A stretch of DNA of 24,922 nt from Chryseosolibacter sp966095595 (GCA_966095595.1 CBHTUB010000023.1:1-24922), one strand, 5' to 3'; shown: positions 16,749-24,188, counted from the first letter of the stretch. Notes: generated by a model from the letters alone, not told the origin. Numbers and translations are program-made.

Positions 16749-16761
16749 TGGCAGTCTGTCA
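16749..16761. promoter_or_regulatory. Palindrome TGGCAG-T-CTGTCA upstream of groES, candidate operator
   Basis: A 13-base near-perfect palindrome (one mismatched pair) 157 bases upstream of groES in the 256-base divergent gap 16593-16848. Its right half also pairs with TGACAGA at 16728-16734. It fits the same TGRCA-N3-TGTCA pattern as the palindrome at 22264-22276. The gap otherwise shows no convincing gene. An operator role is inference. Confidence 0.35.
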
Positions 16762-16854
16762 GTCTTCAGAAACTACCCGAGCCCCACAGGTACAAAGTTT
16801 GAGTGTTGCAAAGGCAGCAGATAATCATTAAATTTTGCTTAAGTAAGTGTGCGT

Positions 16855-17571
16855 ATGGAAAGGTTATCTAAAGATTGGCTCACTCAGGGGCTTATTGACT
16901 TCGAATACAAAAAGTATCTTCTTCTTGCTTATCTCCAAACCGTCAGGGAATCCTTCAACAGGGTCGAGTTGTACCCGTTTTTGGCCGATCTGGTCTTTCA
17001 CTACAGGAACCTGATGGCGGTGAAGGAGAACAAGACGCTCATCAAGGAATCATTCCCAAAGGAAATATCGCTGGAGGAGTTCAAAAAATTGGAACTGTCG
17101 TACAGACAAATGATTGAGGATGACGCGATTATGAACGAGCTTCATTCAATCATCGAGTTTGCCATCCCTCACATTCACGATTCACTGAAAGAGGGTTCGG
17201 TGATCTATGAATATGTGGAGTCGCAATGTGAAATATCGCCGATAGGCGTGACTCCGCTGTACGCGAACGAGGGGTACCTGTTCGTCACCCAGCCGCCTCA
17301 GAAAGAAACCAATATTTACCGCTATCAGGTCAGCATTTATGAAGACAGTCAGGAGCAACTGCGGAGCCTGAACACTCAGTTTGTGGAAAATCTGGAAAAG
17401 GGACCGTTCTATACCTACGAAAACGTTAAGCTGGACCTGATCCGGAAATATAAGGACCTGCCCAACCCGGCGGCTTTTCTGGTGAGCTCAAAAATGAAGT
17501 TTCCCTTTTCGGAGACACTTATGCCGGTAGCGAAGAGGCTGTTTGTCAAACACCTTTCGGTGAGGCAATAA
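16855..17571 (+). CDS. Conserved-looking cytoplasmic protein of unknown function
   Basis: 238 residues from ATG 16855; an in-frame GTG at 16849 is a weaker start. No signal peptide or transmembrane helix is visible. The N-terminal half looks helical (YKKYLLLAYLQTVRESF at about 18-34, FKKLELSYRQMIEDD near 75-90), the C-terminal half looks mixed, with VTQPPQKETNIYRYQVSIY (about 147-165). It ends in a basic, hydrophobic tail (KRLFVKHLSV). I recognise no family or active-site motif; it reads like a lineage-specific Bacteroidota protein. It diverges from groES and ends at a terminator shared with secG, so it is transcribed alone. Confidence 0.8.
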   Translation: MERLSKDWLTQGLIDFEYKKYLLLAYLQTVRESFNRVELYPFLADLVFHYRNLMAVKENKTLIKESFPKEISLEEFKKLELSYRQMIEDDAIMNELHSIIEFAIPHIHDSLKEGSVIYEYVESQCEISPIGVTPLYANEGYLFVTQPPQKETNIYRYQVSIYEDSQEQLRSLNTQFVENLEKGPFYTYENVKLDLIRKYKDLPNPAAFLVSSKMKFPFSETLMPVAKRLFVKHLSVRQ

Positions 17572-17599
17572 AAAAAGCCCTCGTCACCGAAGGCTTTTT
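17572..17599. terminator. Bidirectional terminator between the 16855 gene and secG
   Basis: AAAAAGCC (17572-17579) pairs with GGCTTTTT (17592-17599), extended by an inner TCG-TCAC-CGA stem. A/T runs on both sides allow it to stop transcription from both convergent genes. Confidence 0.8.
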
Positions 17600-17616
17600 C
17601 ATTAATATCTTAATAA

Positions 17617-17958
17617 CTATTTAGCCGAGTCTGTAGTTGGAGTCTCCTGTGTAGGCAGGCCAAGGTCTGGCTGGGCAACCGGAGCCTGTTCGCTCGCTTT
17701 TTCAAGGATCTCATTGGTAGGAGCCTGGCCGCCAGTCACAATCACCGAGCTGGTCAGTGACAAAACCATAATGGCGATCACGAATCCCCATGTAAGCTTC
17801 TCAAGCAGATCACCTGTTTTCTTGACACCAATGATATTGCTGGCAGACGATCCGCCGAACTGGCTTGTCAGACCACCGCCTTTAGCGTTCTGGGCAAGGA
17901 TTACCAATACCAACAATACGGCAAAGAAAATGATCAGGGAAATAATAAGTGTGTACAT
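17617..17958 (-). CDS. secG: Preprotein translocase subunit SecG
   Basis: 113 residues. Inner-membrane subunit that assists SecYE/SecA in protein export. Two transmembrane helices are visible (about 3-22 and 56-76), linked by a loop with the family motif AQNAKGGGLTSQFGG (22-36). The Gln/Pro/Thr-rich tail from about 80 onward (QAPTNEILEKASEQAPV and on) is low complexity and longer than in E. coli, as often in Bacteroidota. It is the last gene of the miaB-to-secG unit, 6 bases after the TPR-like gene, and ends at the bidirectional terminator. Confidence 0.93.
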   Translation of the reverse strand: MYTLIISLIIFFAVLLVLVILAQNAKGGGLTSQFGGSSASNIIGVKKTGDLLEKLTWGFVIAIMVLSLTSSVIVTGGQAPTNEILEKASEQAPVAQPDLGLPTQETPTTDSAK

Positions 17959-17964
17959 AATGAC

Positions 17965-18918
17965 TTACTTCTTCAGGTCTTCAATTCGGGATGCAAAGTA
18001 AGCCTTTTTCTGGGGATATTTCCAAATTAACTTTTTCAGAACTTCAATTGCCCGGTCTTTTTTTCCCTGTTTTACAAGGATCTCGACCAGCGTTTCAGAA
18101 ATGATATTGTCACTGAACTCGCCGGACTTGATGGAATTCAGATCGGTGGGCGGAACGCCCGGTGCCTTTTCCTTCGTGGCATTTGTCGAGATTGAAGGCT
18201 GGGCTTTTATGAACTGGTCGATGATCTCGATCTGTTGCTTCTGTCTCTCTGTTTCCAGGGCGATCTCTTCCTTGGACTTTTTTATCTCCTCGAGAATGGT
18301 CTGATCTGTTTGCTGCTCGCGTTTTTTCTTTTTCGCAGGCGCGCTCACAGCAGGTTCCGATGGCGGTTCTATGTCGCGCGTTGCTTCGTCGATCTTCGCC
18401 TTCTCTTCCTCTGCCACGGTCGCGGCCTGAGTCGGTGTCCCGGAGCCCGGATTGTCAGAAAAAAGCAGCTCGAAGTTGTGTTTCAATTCGTTCAGCCTTT
18501 TCAGGTCGTTCATCACGGTTTCAGCAACGTCGATCTTGTCAAAAGCTTTTTCTACTTCGGCAGCAACTGCCTGACTATCATGTTTTACAACCGTTTCGGG
18601 AGTTGGTGTCCATGTTGAAACGACGGGAGCAGCAGGCGCTTCAAGGGTGGATACCCCCGGAGACACGAGTTGCGGTTCACGCGAGAAGGGTTCCATCATG
18701 ACGTCCTTCAACACGGAGCGGTCCGTAGCATATACTGCCGCGCTTTGCAGATCGTATTGTTGGGATGGCAGGTTGAGGTCCTTGGAGACCTTTGCGGCAA
18801 GAATGTGGAGGATCTGGCTAAATGGATATTGCTTTCTCAACTGGAGCAGATCATGTGCATCCTGTGCAGAGTCACTGCCAAAGCTCTTTGCAATTCCTAA
18901 AAATGAAATCTTGTCCAC
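17965..18918 (-). CDS. TPR-like protein of unknown function upstream of secG
   Basis: About 317 residues from GTG 18918 (VDKISFLGIAK). The frame can also be opened at TTG 18957, overlapping the lptE stop; I prefer GTG because relatives I recall begin with an M-D-K-x-x-F pattern. The N-terminal domain has YPFSQILHILAAKVSKD and LQSAAVYATDRSVLKD, a helical signature I recognise from Bacteroidota proteins next to secG. The middle is charged and low complexity, with an APAKKKKREQQ basic patch and a likely coiled coil (KKSKEEIALETERQKQQIEI). The C-terminus (SETLVEILVKQGKKDRAIEV) looks like one TPR unit. No signal peptide. Function is unknown; a link to envelope biogenesis is inferred only from its place between lptE and secG. 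Confidence 0.8.
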   Translation of the reverse strand: MDKISFLGIAKSFGSDSAQDAHDLLQLRKQYPFSQILHILAAKVSKDLNLPSQQYDLQSAAVYATDRSVLKDVMMEPFSREPQLVSPGVSTLEAPAAPVVSTWTPTPETVVKHDSQAVAAEVEKAFDKIDVAETVMNDLKRLNELKHNFELLFSDNPGSGTPTQAATVAEEEKAKIDEATRDIEPPSEPAVSAPAKKKKREQQTDQTILEEIKKSKEEIALETERQKQQIEIIDQFIKAQPSISTNATKEKAPGVPPTDLNSIKSGEFSDNIISETLVEILVKQGKKDRAIEVLKKLIWKYPQKKAYFASRIEDLKK

Positions 18919-18950
18919 AGATAATAGGCGTAGGGTAAAAATAACACTTT

Positions 18951-19493
18951 TTACCAATTCGCCACCGAGGCATTGAATATATCGTTGATGATCCGGGTGA
19001 AAATCTCTTTGGAATATTGCTCTTCTACGTCGCTGAGGTTGATATCATTGGAAAAGTCCTTGTAAAAGGAGAACGACTTGTCCTTAAAGCTCATTTTCTC
19101 GTCAAGCGTGTTCACATAGGTCGCTTTGACGGTGATTGTCAGTCGGGTAGAAGATGCGGTCGTAAGGTCCTGATTGCTGCTGCTGGCAGTTGGCGCAATA
19201 GGCGTGAGGCGGAAGTCTGTGACCTCGCCCTCGAGCTGGAGCTCACCCTCCTGTGCAACAACCGTGATATTTGAGTTTTGAATAAAATAGTTCTTGAGCT
19301 CGTTGGTGAGTACCTGTCCCATGTTCGCCGGGCCGAGATCGGCATTGTTGTAAAACTCGGCAATAGAGATCGTCTTCGCCGTAGTGGTGGTACCCTGCAT
19401 TGAATATTTAACGGAGACTCCGCAGGACGTGCCAGTGAGGATGAGCACTAACGCTGCCAACGTGGAGGATATACGGGAAAATGTCCGGGCCAT
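18951..19493 (-). CDS. lptE: LptE-like LPS-assembly lipoprotein
   Basis: 180 residues from ATG 19493. Upstream in-frame codons reach into the preceding gene and are unlikely to be used. A signal peptide ends in the lipobox LTGTSC with the cysteine at residue 24. Then come GVSVKYSMQG, the SIAEFYNNADLGPANM segment, LTNELKNYFIQNSNI and a beta-rich part with GELQLEGEVTDFRLTPIAP. This layout fits the LptE family (PF04390), the outer-membrane lipoprotein that plugs LptD and helps place LPS in the outer leaflet. In Bacteroidota LptE is diverged, so the call rests on layout and neighbourhood. It begins 7 bases after the sigma-54-type regulator stop. Confidence 0.85.
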   Translation of the reverse strand: MARTFSRISSTLAALVLILTGTSCGVSVKYSMQGTTTTAKTISIAEFYNNADLGPANMGQVLTNELKNYFIQNSNITVVAQEGELQLEGEVTDFRLTPIAPTASSSNQDLTTASSTRLTITVKATYVNTLDEKMSFKDKSFSFYKDFSNDINLSDVEEQYSKEIFTRIINDIFNASVANW

Positions 19494-19500
19494 GATTTTC

Positions 19501-20757
19501 TTATTCTTCGAGTTCGTACTGCTTGATCTTTCTATACAAAGTACGCTCCGAAATCCCCAAATCACGTGCCGCATATTTTCTTTTATTGTTATTCTTCCGC
19601 AGGGCCCTGATAATAAGTTCCTTTTCTTTCTTCTCGATAGAAAGGGTATCGTCTTCAGTCTCGTGTGATATGTCCTGCACTACCTCGACATGCGAGTCGT
19701 TGCCGTTATTCTGCGGCGGGATGTTCAACACCATCGGATCTTTGGAGACCATAGGTGCCTCCACGGAGATATCTTCGAATAGTCCCGGGTTGTCCTTCAC
19801 CATCTGCCCGGCGCGGCCTTCGCCGTTCATGATATCGAGTACGATCTTCTTCAGGTCGGTGACGTCCTTTTTCATATCGAAGAGCACCTTGTAGAGGATG
19901 TCGCGTTCGGACAGTCCATCCTTTTCGAGTCCCTGATGATACAGGGCAGGCAAGGTGGATTCTCTCGGGAGGTACCGTTGAAGCAGCTCACCATTGATCT
20001 CCTTATCGTCAGTTGACAATACAGAGATCTGTTCGACCAGATTTTTAAGCTGGCGGATGTTGCCGGGGAATCTGTACTTGAGGAGCGTTTCCTTTGCGTC
20101 ATCCGTCAGCGATATCGGCTTAACCTTGTATTTCTCGGCGAAGTCGGTAGCAAATTTCCTGAAGAGCAGCTCTGCGTCACGACCCCGTTCGCGCAGGGGG
20201 GGGACGAAAATGGGAACTGTGCTCAAACGGTAATACAGGTCTTCCCTGAACTTGCCGTCTTCAACGTTCTTCATGAGGTTGACGTTGGTTGCGGCAACGA
20301 CCCTCACATCTGTCTTCTGGACCTTCGAAGATCCAACCTTGATAAACTCGCCATTCTCGAGCACGCGTAGCAGGCGGGCCTGGGTTCCGAGAGGCATTTC
20401 GCCGATCTCGTCAAGAAAGATGGTTCCGCCGTTGGTGACCTCAAAATATCCCTTGCGTGCTTCGTGAGCACCGGTAAACGATCCCTTTTCGTGGCCGAAC
20501 AGTTCTGAATCTATGGTGCCTTCGGGAATGGAGCCGCAGTTGATCGCGATGAACTGGCCGTGTTTTCTGGCACTGAGAAAATGAATGATCTTTGAAAATG
20601 ATTCCTTGCCGCTACCGCTTTCACCTGTAATGAGTACGGACATATCCGTAGGCGCCACCTGCATGGCTACGCGCACCGCGTTATTGAGCAACGGCGAGTT
20701 GCCGATAATACCGAACCGTTGCTTTACACTTTGTATTTCCTGATCTGTAATTGCCAT
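19501..20757 (-). CDS. Sigma-54-type AAA+ transcription activator without sensor domain
   Basis: 418 residues. The AAA+ domain starts almost at the N-terminus (FGIIGNSPLL, 15-24). Motifs: Walker A GESGSGKE (45-52), the sigma-54 contact loop as GSFTGA (92-97; the usual form is GAFTGA), Walker B TIFLDEIGE (112-120), arginine region REDLYYRL (171-178), sensor II PGNIRQLKN (231-239). A Fis-type helix-turn-helix lies at 375-414 (ARDLGISERTLYRKIKQ). No receiver, GAF or PAS domain is present. A linker of about 100 residues (265-372) between AAA+ and HTH is unusually long and partly acidic. The ATG overlaps the miaB stop (TAATG), pointing to translational coupling. Target genes and input signal are unknown. 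Confidence 0.92.
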   Translation of the reverse strand: MAITDQEIQSVKQRFGIIGNSPLLNNAVRVAMQVAPTDMSVLITGESGSGKESFSKIIHFLSARKHGQFIAINCGSIPEGTIDSELFGHEKGSFTGAHEARKGYFEVTNGGTIFLDEIGEMPLGTQARLLRVLENGEFIKVGSSKVQKTDVRVVAATNVNLMKNVEDGKFREDLYYRLSTVPIFVPPLRERGRDAELLFRKFATDFAEKYKVKPISLTDDAKETLLKYRFPGNIRQLKNLVEQISVLSTDDKEINGELLQRYLPRESTLPALYHQGLEKDGLSERDILYKVLFDMKKDVTDLKKIVLDIMNGEGRAGQMVKDNPGLFEDISVEAPMVSKDPMVLNIPPQNNGNDSHVEVVQDISHETEDDTLSIEKKEKELIIRALRKNNNKRKYAARDLGISERTLYRKIKQYELEE

Positions 20758-22217
20758 TATGAATGAACCACTTTACCAAGCAATGTTGCACTGCTGCAGT
20801 TGTCTACCAATACATTAACATATTGGCCTTTTTGAAAGTTTTCTCTCGGAAAGATGACGACCTTGTTGGCCGAATTCCGTCCCTGCAAATATTCATCTGA
20901 TCGTTTTGAAACGCCCTCGATCAATACTTTATGTACCTTGCCGATATCTTTTTTATTCCGTTCGAGTGCATGTCCGGTTTGTTTCTGGATGATCTCGTTC
21001 AACCGTCTTTTTTTGATCTCGAGGGAAATGTCGTCGGCGAACTTCTTTTCTGCCAGCGTGCCAGGTCTTTCAGAGTAGAAGAACATGTAGGCGAAATCGT
21101 ACTGGACAAGGTCCATCAGCGATAGCGTATCCTGGTGCTCGGCCTCAGTCTCGCTGCAAAAACCGGTGATCATGTCCGAAGAAATTCCGCAATCATCACC
21201 AAGGATCGTCCTGATGCTTTTTATCTTATCGAGGTACCATTCGCGTGAATAGCCCCTGTTCATCAGATCGAGGATCCTTGTATTTCCGCTTTGGACGGGG
21301 AGGTGGATATACTTGCAGATGTTCTCATGCTTCGCCATCGTGTTCAGCACGTCATCCGTGATGTCCTTGGGATGGGAAGTCGAGAATCTCACGCGCAGGT
21401 CAGGGCTCACTTCGGCGACCATGCGGAGCAGCATGGCAAAGTTTACCACTTCGTTGATGCCTTTCTTCTCCAGCCACGCTTTGTTATTCTCCTCAGGGCT
21501 CCATTTGTAGGAGTCGACATTCTGGCCCAGGAGCGTTACCTCGCGGTAGCCCCGGTTGAAAAGCTCGGTGGCTTCTTTGACGATCGACTGCGGATCGCGG
21601 CTGCGCTCACGTCCGCGGGTAAAAGGCACGACACAGAAGGAGCACATATTATCACATCCGCGCATAATGGAAATGAAAGCGGTCACGCCGTTTGAATTCA
21701 ACCGGACGGGACTGATGTCGGCATAGGTCTCTTCCCTTGAGAGGAACGTATTGATCGCTTTCTCGCCTTCATCCACCTGAAGGATCAGCTTCGGCAGGTC
21801 GCGATAGGCATCAGGGCCTGCCACGAGGTCTACGATCTTCTCTTCTTCCAGTAATTTGGATTTCAATCTCTCCGCCATGCAACCGAGAACGCCGACCAGC
21901 ATTTCCGGCTTTTGCTTCTTGAAATCATTGATGTGCGAAAGTCTGTTGCGAACGGTTTGCTCTGCTTTCTCGCGGATGGAGCACGTATTCAGGAATACGA
22001 CGTCTGCCTCGGCGATCTCGGAAGTGGTGTCAAACCCTTCTTTTTCAAGGATCGACGCAACGATCTCACTGTCAGAGAAATTCATCTGGCAGCCATAACT
22101 CTCAATATATAGTTTGCGCGCTTTTCCCGTGTTTTGGGTTTTCGATACCCTGTAGGTCTCGCACGCTTCTCCCTCTGTGGGATTCAAAATGCCGATATCA
22201 TCAATCAACTTCTCCAT
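20757..22217 (-). CDS. miaB: tRNA-2-methylthio-N6-dimethylallyladenosine synthase MiaB
   Basis: 486 residues. Radical-SAM iron-sulfur enzyme that adds the methylthio group to i6A37 of tRNAs reading UNN codons. N-terminal UPF0004 domain cysteines: YGCQMN (C43), NTCS (C79), GCMAE (C113), which hold the second cluster. Radical-SAM motif CDNMCSFC (C188, C192, C195). The C-terminus (about 420-482) fits the TRAM RNA-binding domain (HKVLIEGVSKRSDEYLQGRN and VNVLVDNCSSATLLGKV). Length is slightly above E. coli MiaB (474) because of an N-terminal extension. First gene of the five-gene unit, with a promoter at 22238-22269. Confidence 0.96.
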   Translation of the reverse strand: MEKLIDDIGILNPTEGEACETYRVSKTQNTGKARKLYIESYGCQMNFSDSEIVASILEKEGFDTTSEIAEADVVFLNTCSIREKAEQTVRNRLSHINDFKKQKPEMLVGVLGCMAERLKSKLLEEEKIVDLVAGPDAYRDLPKLILQVDEGEKAINTFLSREETYADISPVRLNSNGVTAFISIMRGCDNMCSFCVVPFTRGRERSRDPQSIVKEATELFNRGYREVTLLGQNVDSYKWSPEENNKAWLEKKGINEVVNFAMLLRMVAEVSPDLRVRFSTSHPKDITDDVLNTMAKHENICKYIHLPVQSGNTRILDLMNRGYSREWYLDKIKSIRTILGDDCGISSDMITGFCSETEAEHQDTLSLMDLVQYDFAYMFFYSERPGTLAEKKFADDISLEIKKRRLNEIIQKQTGHALERNKKDIGKVHKVLIEGVSKRSDEYLQGRNSANKVVIFPRENFQKGQYVNVLVDNCSSATLLGKVVHS

Positions 22218-22237
22218 TTCAGATGTGAATCAAGGTG

Positions 22238-22269
22238 CAAAAATACGTTTTTGATCCAGAAAATGACAA
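22238..22269 (-). promoter_or_regulatory. Promoter of the miaB-to-secG unit
   Basis: Minus-strand TATTTTTG (22238-22245) matches TAnnTTTG exactly; TTG (22267-22269) lies 21 bases upstream. The -33 element falls inside the palindrome 22264-22276, so a protein bound there could block this promoter. Confidence 0.6.
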
Positions 22270-22276
22270 GTTGTCA
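22264..22276. promoter_or_regulatory. Perfect palindrome TGACAA-G-TTGTCA between divergent genes, candidate operator
   Basis: A perfect 6-1-6 palindrome in the 107-base gap between miaB and the carbonic-anhydrase-like gene. It overlaps the miaB -33 element and sits just before a TAATTTTG box (22278-22285) pointing toward the plus-strand gene. It shares the form TGRCA-N3-TGTCA with the groES upstream site. Role is inference. Confidence 0.4.
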
Positions 22277-22277
22277 G

Positions 22278-22285
22278 TAATTTTG
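22278..22285 (+). promoter_or_regulatory. Possible -7 box of the gamma-carbonic-anhydrase-like gene
   Basis: TAATTTTG matches TAnnTTTG exactly and lies 40 bases before ATG 22325, but no TTG stands at the usual 18-21 base distance upstream (the nearest TTTG is about 24 bases away). Confidence 0.35.
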
Positions 22286-22324
22286 TTTGCCGCCGGCTCG
22301 TACCTTGCGGACAGTTAATATTTT

Positions 22325-22837
22325 ATGGCAATCATCAGATCGTTAAGGGGTTTTACCCCGAAAATGGGTAACAATTGTTTTCTGGCGGAGAATGCGGTCG
22401 TTGTAGGCGAAGTGTCTATGGGCGACAATTGTACGGTATGGTTCAACGCTGTGGTCCGTGGCGATGTACATTCCATCACGATCGGCAACAATACGAACAT
22501 TCAGGATGGCGCGATCATTCATTGCACCTATCAGAAAGCCAAAACGGTCATCGGAAATAATGTGTCCATCGCACACAATGCCATCGTTCACGGCTGTACA
22601 ATCGAGGATAACGTGCTCATCGGCATGGGCGCGATCATCATGGACGACGCGGTTGTGGAAAGCAATTCGGTGATTGCTGCGGGAGCGGTTATCCTTCCCG
22701 GAACACGGGTCCCTTCCGGCAGCATTTTCGCCGGTGTGCCTGCAAAACGTGTAAAAGATATCACAGACGAGATGAAAGCTGTTATCACAAGGACTGCAAA
22801 TAATTATCCCATGTATGCAGAATGGTACAAACAGTAG
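22325..22837 (+). CDS. Gamma-carbonic-anhydrase-like hexapeptide-repeat protein
   Basis: 170 residues, cytoplasmic, left-handed beta-helix fold. The hexapeptide pattern runs from about 20 to 130 (e.g. VVVGEVSMGDNCTVW, IEDNVLIGMGAIIMDDAVV). His66, His84 and His89 (IIHC, IAHNAIVHG) match the zinc ligands of gamma-class carbonic anhydrases, which bind metal across a trimer. The long acidic loop of the Methanosarcina enzyme is missing, as in YrdA/PaaY/CaiE-type relatives, so true carbonic anhydrase activity is uncertain. C-terminal helix TDEMKAVITRTANNYPMYAE. It is divergent from miaB. Confidence 0.9.
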   Translation: MAIIRSLRGFTPKMGNNCFLAENAVVVGEVSMGDNCTVWFNAVVRGDVHSITIGNNTNIQDGAIIHCTYQKAKTVIGNNVSIAHNAIVHGCTIEDNVLIGMGAIIMDDAVVESNSVIAAGAVILPGTRVPSGSIFAGVPAKRVKDITDEMKAVITRTANNYPMYAEWYKQ

Positions 22838-22929
22838 CGGGAACAATATTTTTCGAAAAATATGCCTCAACTGTTTAAACCTGCTACTTCGTTTTGTAAT
22901 TTATAGTTAAATCCCTTCTTTGATTGAAT

Positions 22930-23481
22930 ATGAAAAATAAAGGATTCGATCCTCAGACGATTCATGAATACAGGCAGCGCATCGACGCCTCAGGCCAGGG
23001 TTTTATATACGATACCGACGACGAGAACACCGATGAATATGCACACTTCTACTTCATAGGTAACTACGAAGGAAAAGAAGCGATATATGATACCGTGATG
23101 TATACACTTCGCCTGCAACACGAGAGCGAGCTTTTCGAGATCGCGGAGCACCGTGCTGCGAAACATTTTCCTGAATACAAAAAGATCACCTACGAGGAGG
23201 ACGAGAACGGCAATCTTGAGAATCTCGATCCGCTGGAAGAAGAGATCGGTCTCTACATGGCCGAGGTCATGATGGAACTGGAAGAGGAAGAGGCCGTGAA
23301 AGTGAAAGAGCATGTCGACATGGATGAGCACGCCGATTTCGGAATATCATTGGATATCGGACTTCACGTGGAGAAGATCACCCCCAGGGAAATACAGAAG
23401 TTCATCAAGGATTTCAACGAAGATACCATCGTTCTGGATGAGACCCTTTATTCATTCCAAACCCAGGACATAGAAGATTGA
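22930..23481 (+). CDS. Acidic protein of unknown function
   Basis: 183 residues from ATG 22930; an in-frame TTG two codons earlier is unlikely. Strongly acidic, with DTDDENTDEY (about 20-29), EEDENGNLENLDPLEEE (about 94-110) and MELEEEEAV (about 116-124). No signal peptide or transmembrane helix. The segment HFYFIGNYEGKEAIYDTVMYTLRL (about 32-55) is a conserved-looking alpha/beta core. I recognise no family. It follows the carbonic-anhydrase-like gene by 92 bases and precedes the OmpH-like gene by 68 bases, which has its own promoter. Confidence 0.75.
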   Translation: MKNKGFDPQTIHEYRQRIDASGQGFIYDTDDENTDEYAHFYFIGNYEGKEAIYDTVMYTLRLQHESELFEIAEHRAAKHFPEYKKITYEEDENGNLENLDPLEEEIGLYMAEVMMELEEEEAVKVKEHVDMDEHADFGISLDIGLHVEKITPREIQKFIKDFNEDTIVLDETLYSFQTQDIED

Positions 23482-23493
23482 TCAGCCCGATAC

Positions 23494-23522
23494 TTGTGGT
23501 TTGACGAATTCTGATATATTTG
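23494..23522 (+). promoter_or_regulatory. Promoter of the OmpH/Skp-like gene
   Basis: TATATTTG (23515-23522) matches TAnnTTTG exactly, with TTG (23494-23496) 18 bases upstream. It lies 27 bases before ATG 23550. Confidence 0.6.
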
Positions 23523-23549
23523 CGCCCTGAACTTTGAAAATCCCGCGCA

Positions 23550-24167
23550 ATGAAGAATTTGTCCCTGATATTGAACGTCGTACTGCTGGTCGCAGTGATC
23601 GTTCTTTATGTCCTGTATTTTAAAGGAAACAGCAACACTCCCAAAACAAGCTTGTCGGATACAACGGCTTTGGCTGATGTTCGTGTCGCATTTGTAAACG
23701 TCGATACGTTGAACAAGTACTATGAATATCTCAAGGTCAACGAAGAGAAATTCGCTGCGAAAGCAAAGAAGTACGAGGACGACTACAAGAACAGGGCGAT
23801 GGGTCTGCAGAACGAGATCAACAACTACCAGCGTTCGGTGAACAACCTGACCTTCAGCCAGCAAAAAGCACTGGAAGAGGACCTCACCAGAAAGCAGCAG
23901 AATCTCCAGATGTATCAGCAGTCGCTCAGCCAGCAGCTGATGCAGGAGCAGGCGGCATTTAACCAGACACTTTATGATCGCCTTACCCGTTATGCAAAAA
24001 AGTATGGTGAGGAAAACGGCCTCCACATGATCATGCAGTACAGCCCGTCCAGCGACGTGCTTTGGGGCAGATCCGGACTTGATATCACTGATGCCGTGGT
24101 AAAAGGCCTGAACGATGAGTTCAAATCCGAAGGGGCTGCTGCCGACAGCACTGCTACGAAAAAATAA
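23550..24167 (+). CDS. OmpH/Skp-family periplasmic chaperone-like protein
   Basis: 205 residues. An uncleaved-looking N-terminal hydrophobic helix (5-25, LSLILNVVLLVAVIVLYVLY) would anchor it in the inner membrane facing the periplasm. VRVAFVNVDTLNKYYEYLK (44-62) is the first beta strand and helix typical of Skp. A long Gln/Lys/Glu-rich coiled coil runs from about 63 to 150, followed by the closing strand and helix GLHMIMQYSPSSDVLWGRSGLDIT, the usual C-terminal Skp motif. Skp-like proteins hold unfolded outer-membrane proteins in the periplasm. The short Ala/Ser/Thr tail is variable. It has its own promoter and terminator. Membrane anchoring, unlike soluble E. coli Skp, is seen in several Bacteroidota members. 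Confidence 0.88.
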   Translation: MKNLSLILNVVLLVAVIVLYVLYFKGNSNTPKTSLSDTTALADVRVAFVNVDTLNKYYEYLKVNEEKFAAKAKKYEDDYKNRAMGLQNEINNYQRSVNNLTFSQQKALEEDLTRKQQNLQMYQQSLSQQLMQEQAAFNQTLYDRLTRYAKKYGEENGLHMIMQYSPSSDVLWGRSGLDITDAVVKGLNDEFKSEGAAADSTATKK

Positions 24168-24188
24168 GTTTCTTAAGACAGTTATCAG

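Noticed and set aside
16606..16824. Short plus-strand open frames in the groES upstream gap
   Set aside because: No start context, no homologous-looking sequence; the gap is better explained as a divergent promoter region.
16593..16848. CIRCE (HrcA) operator upstream of groES
   Set aside because: No TTAGCACTC or GAGTGCTAA half site was found in the gap.
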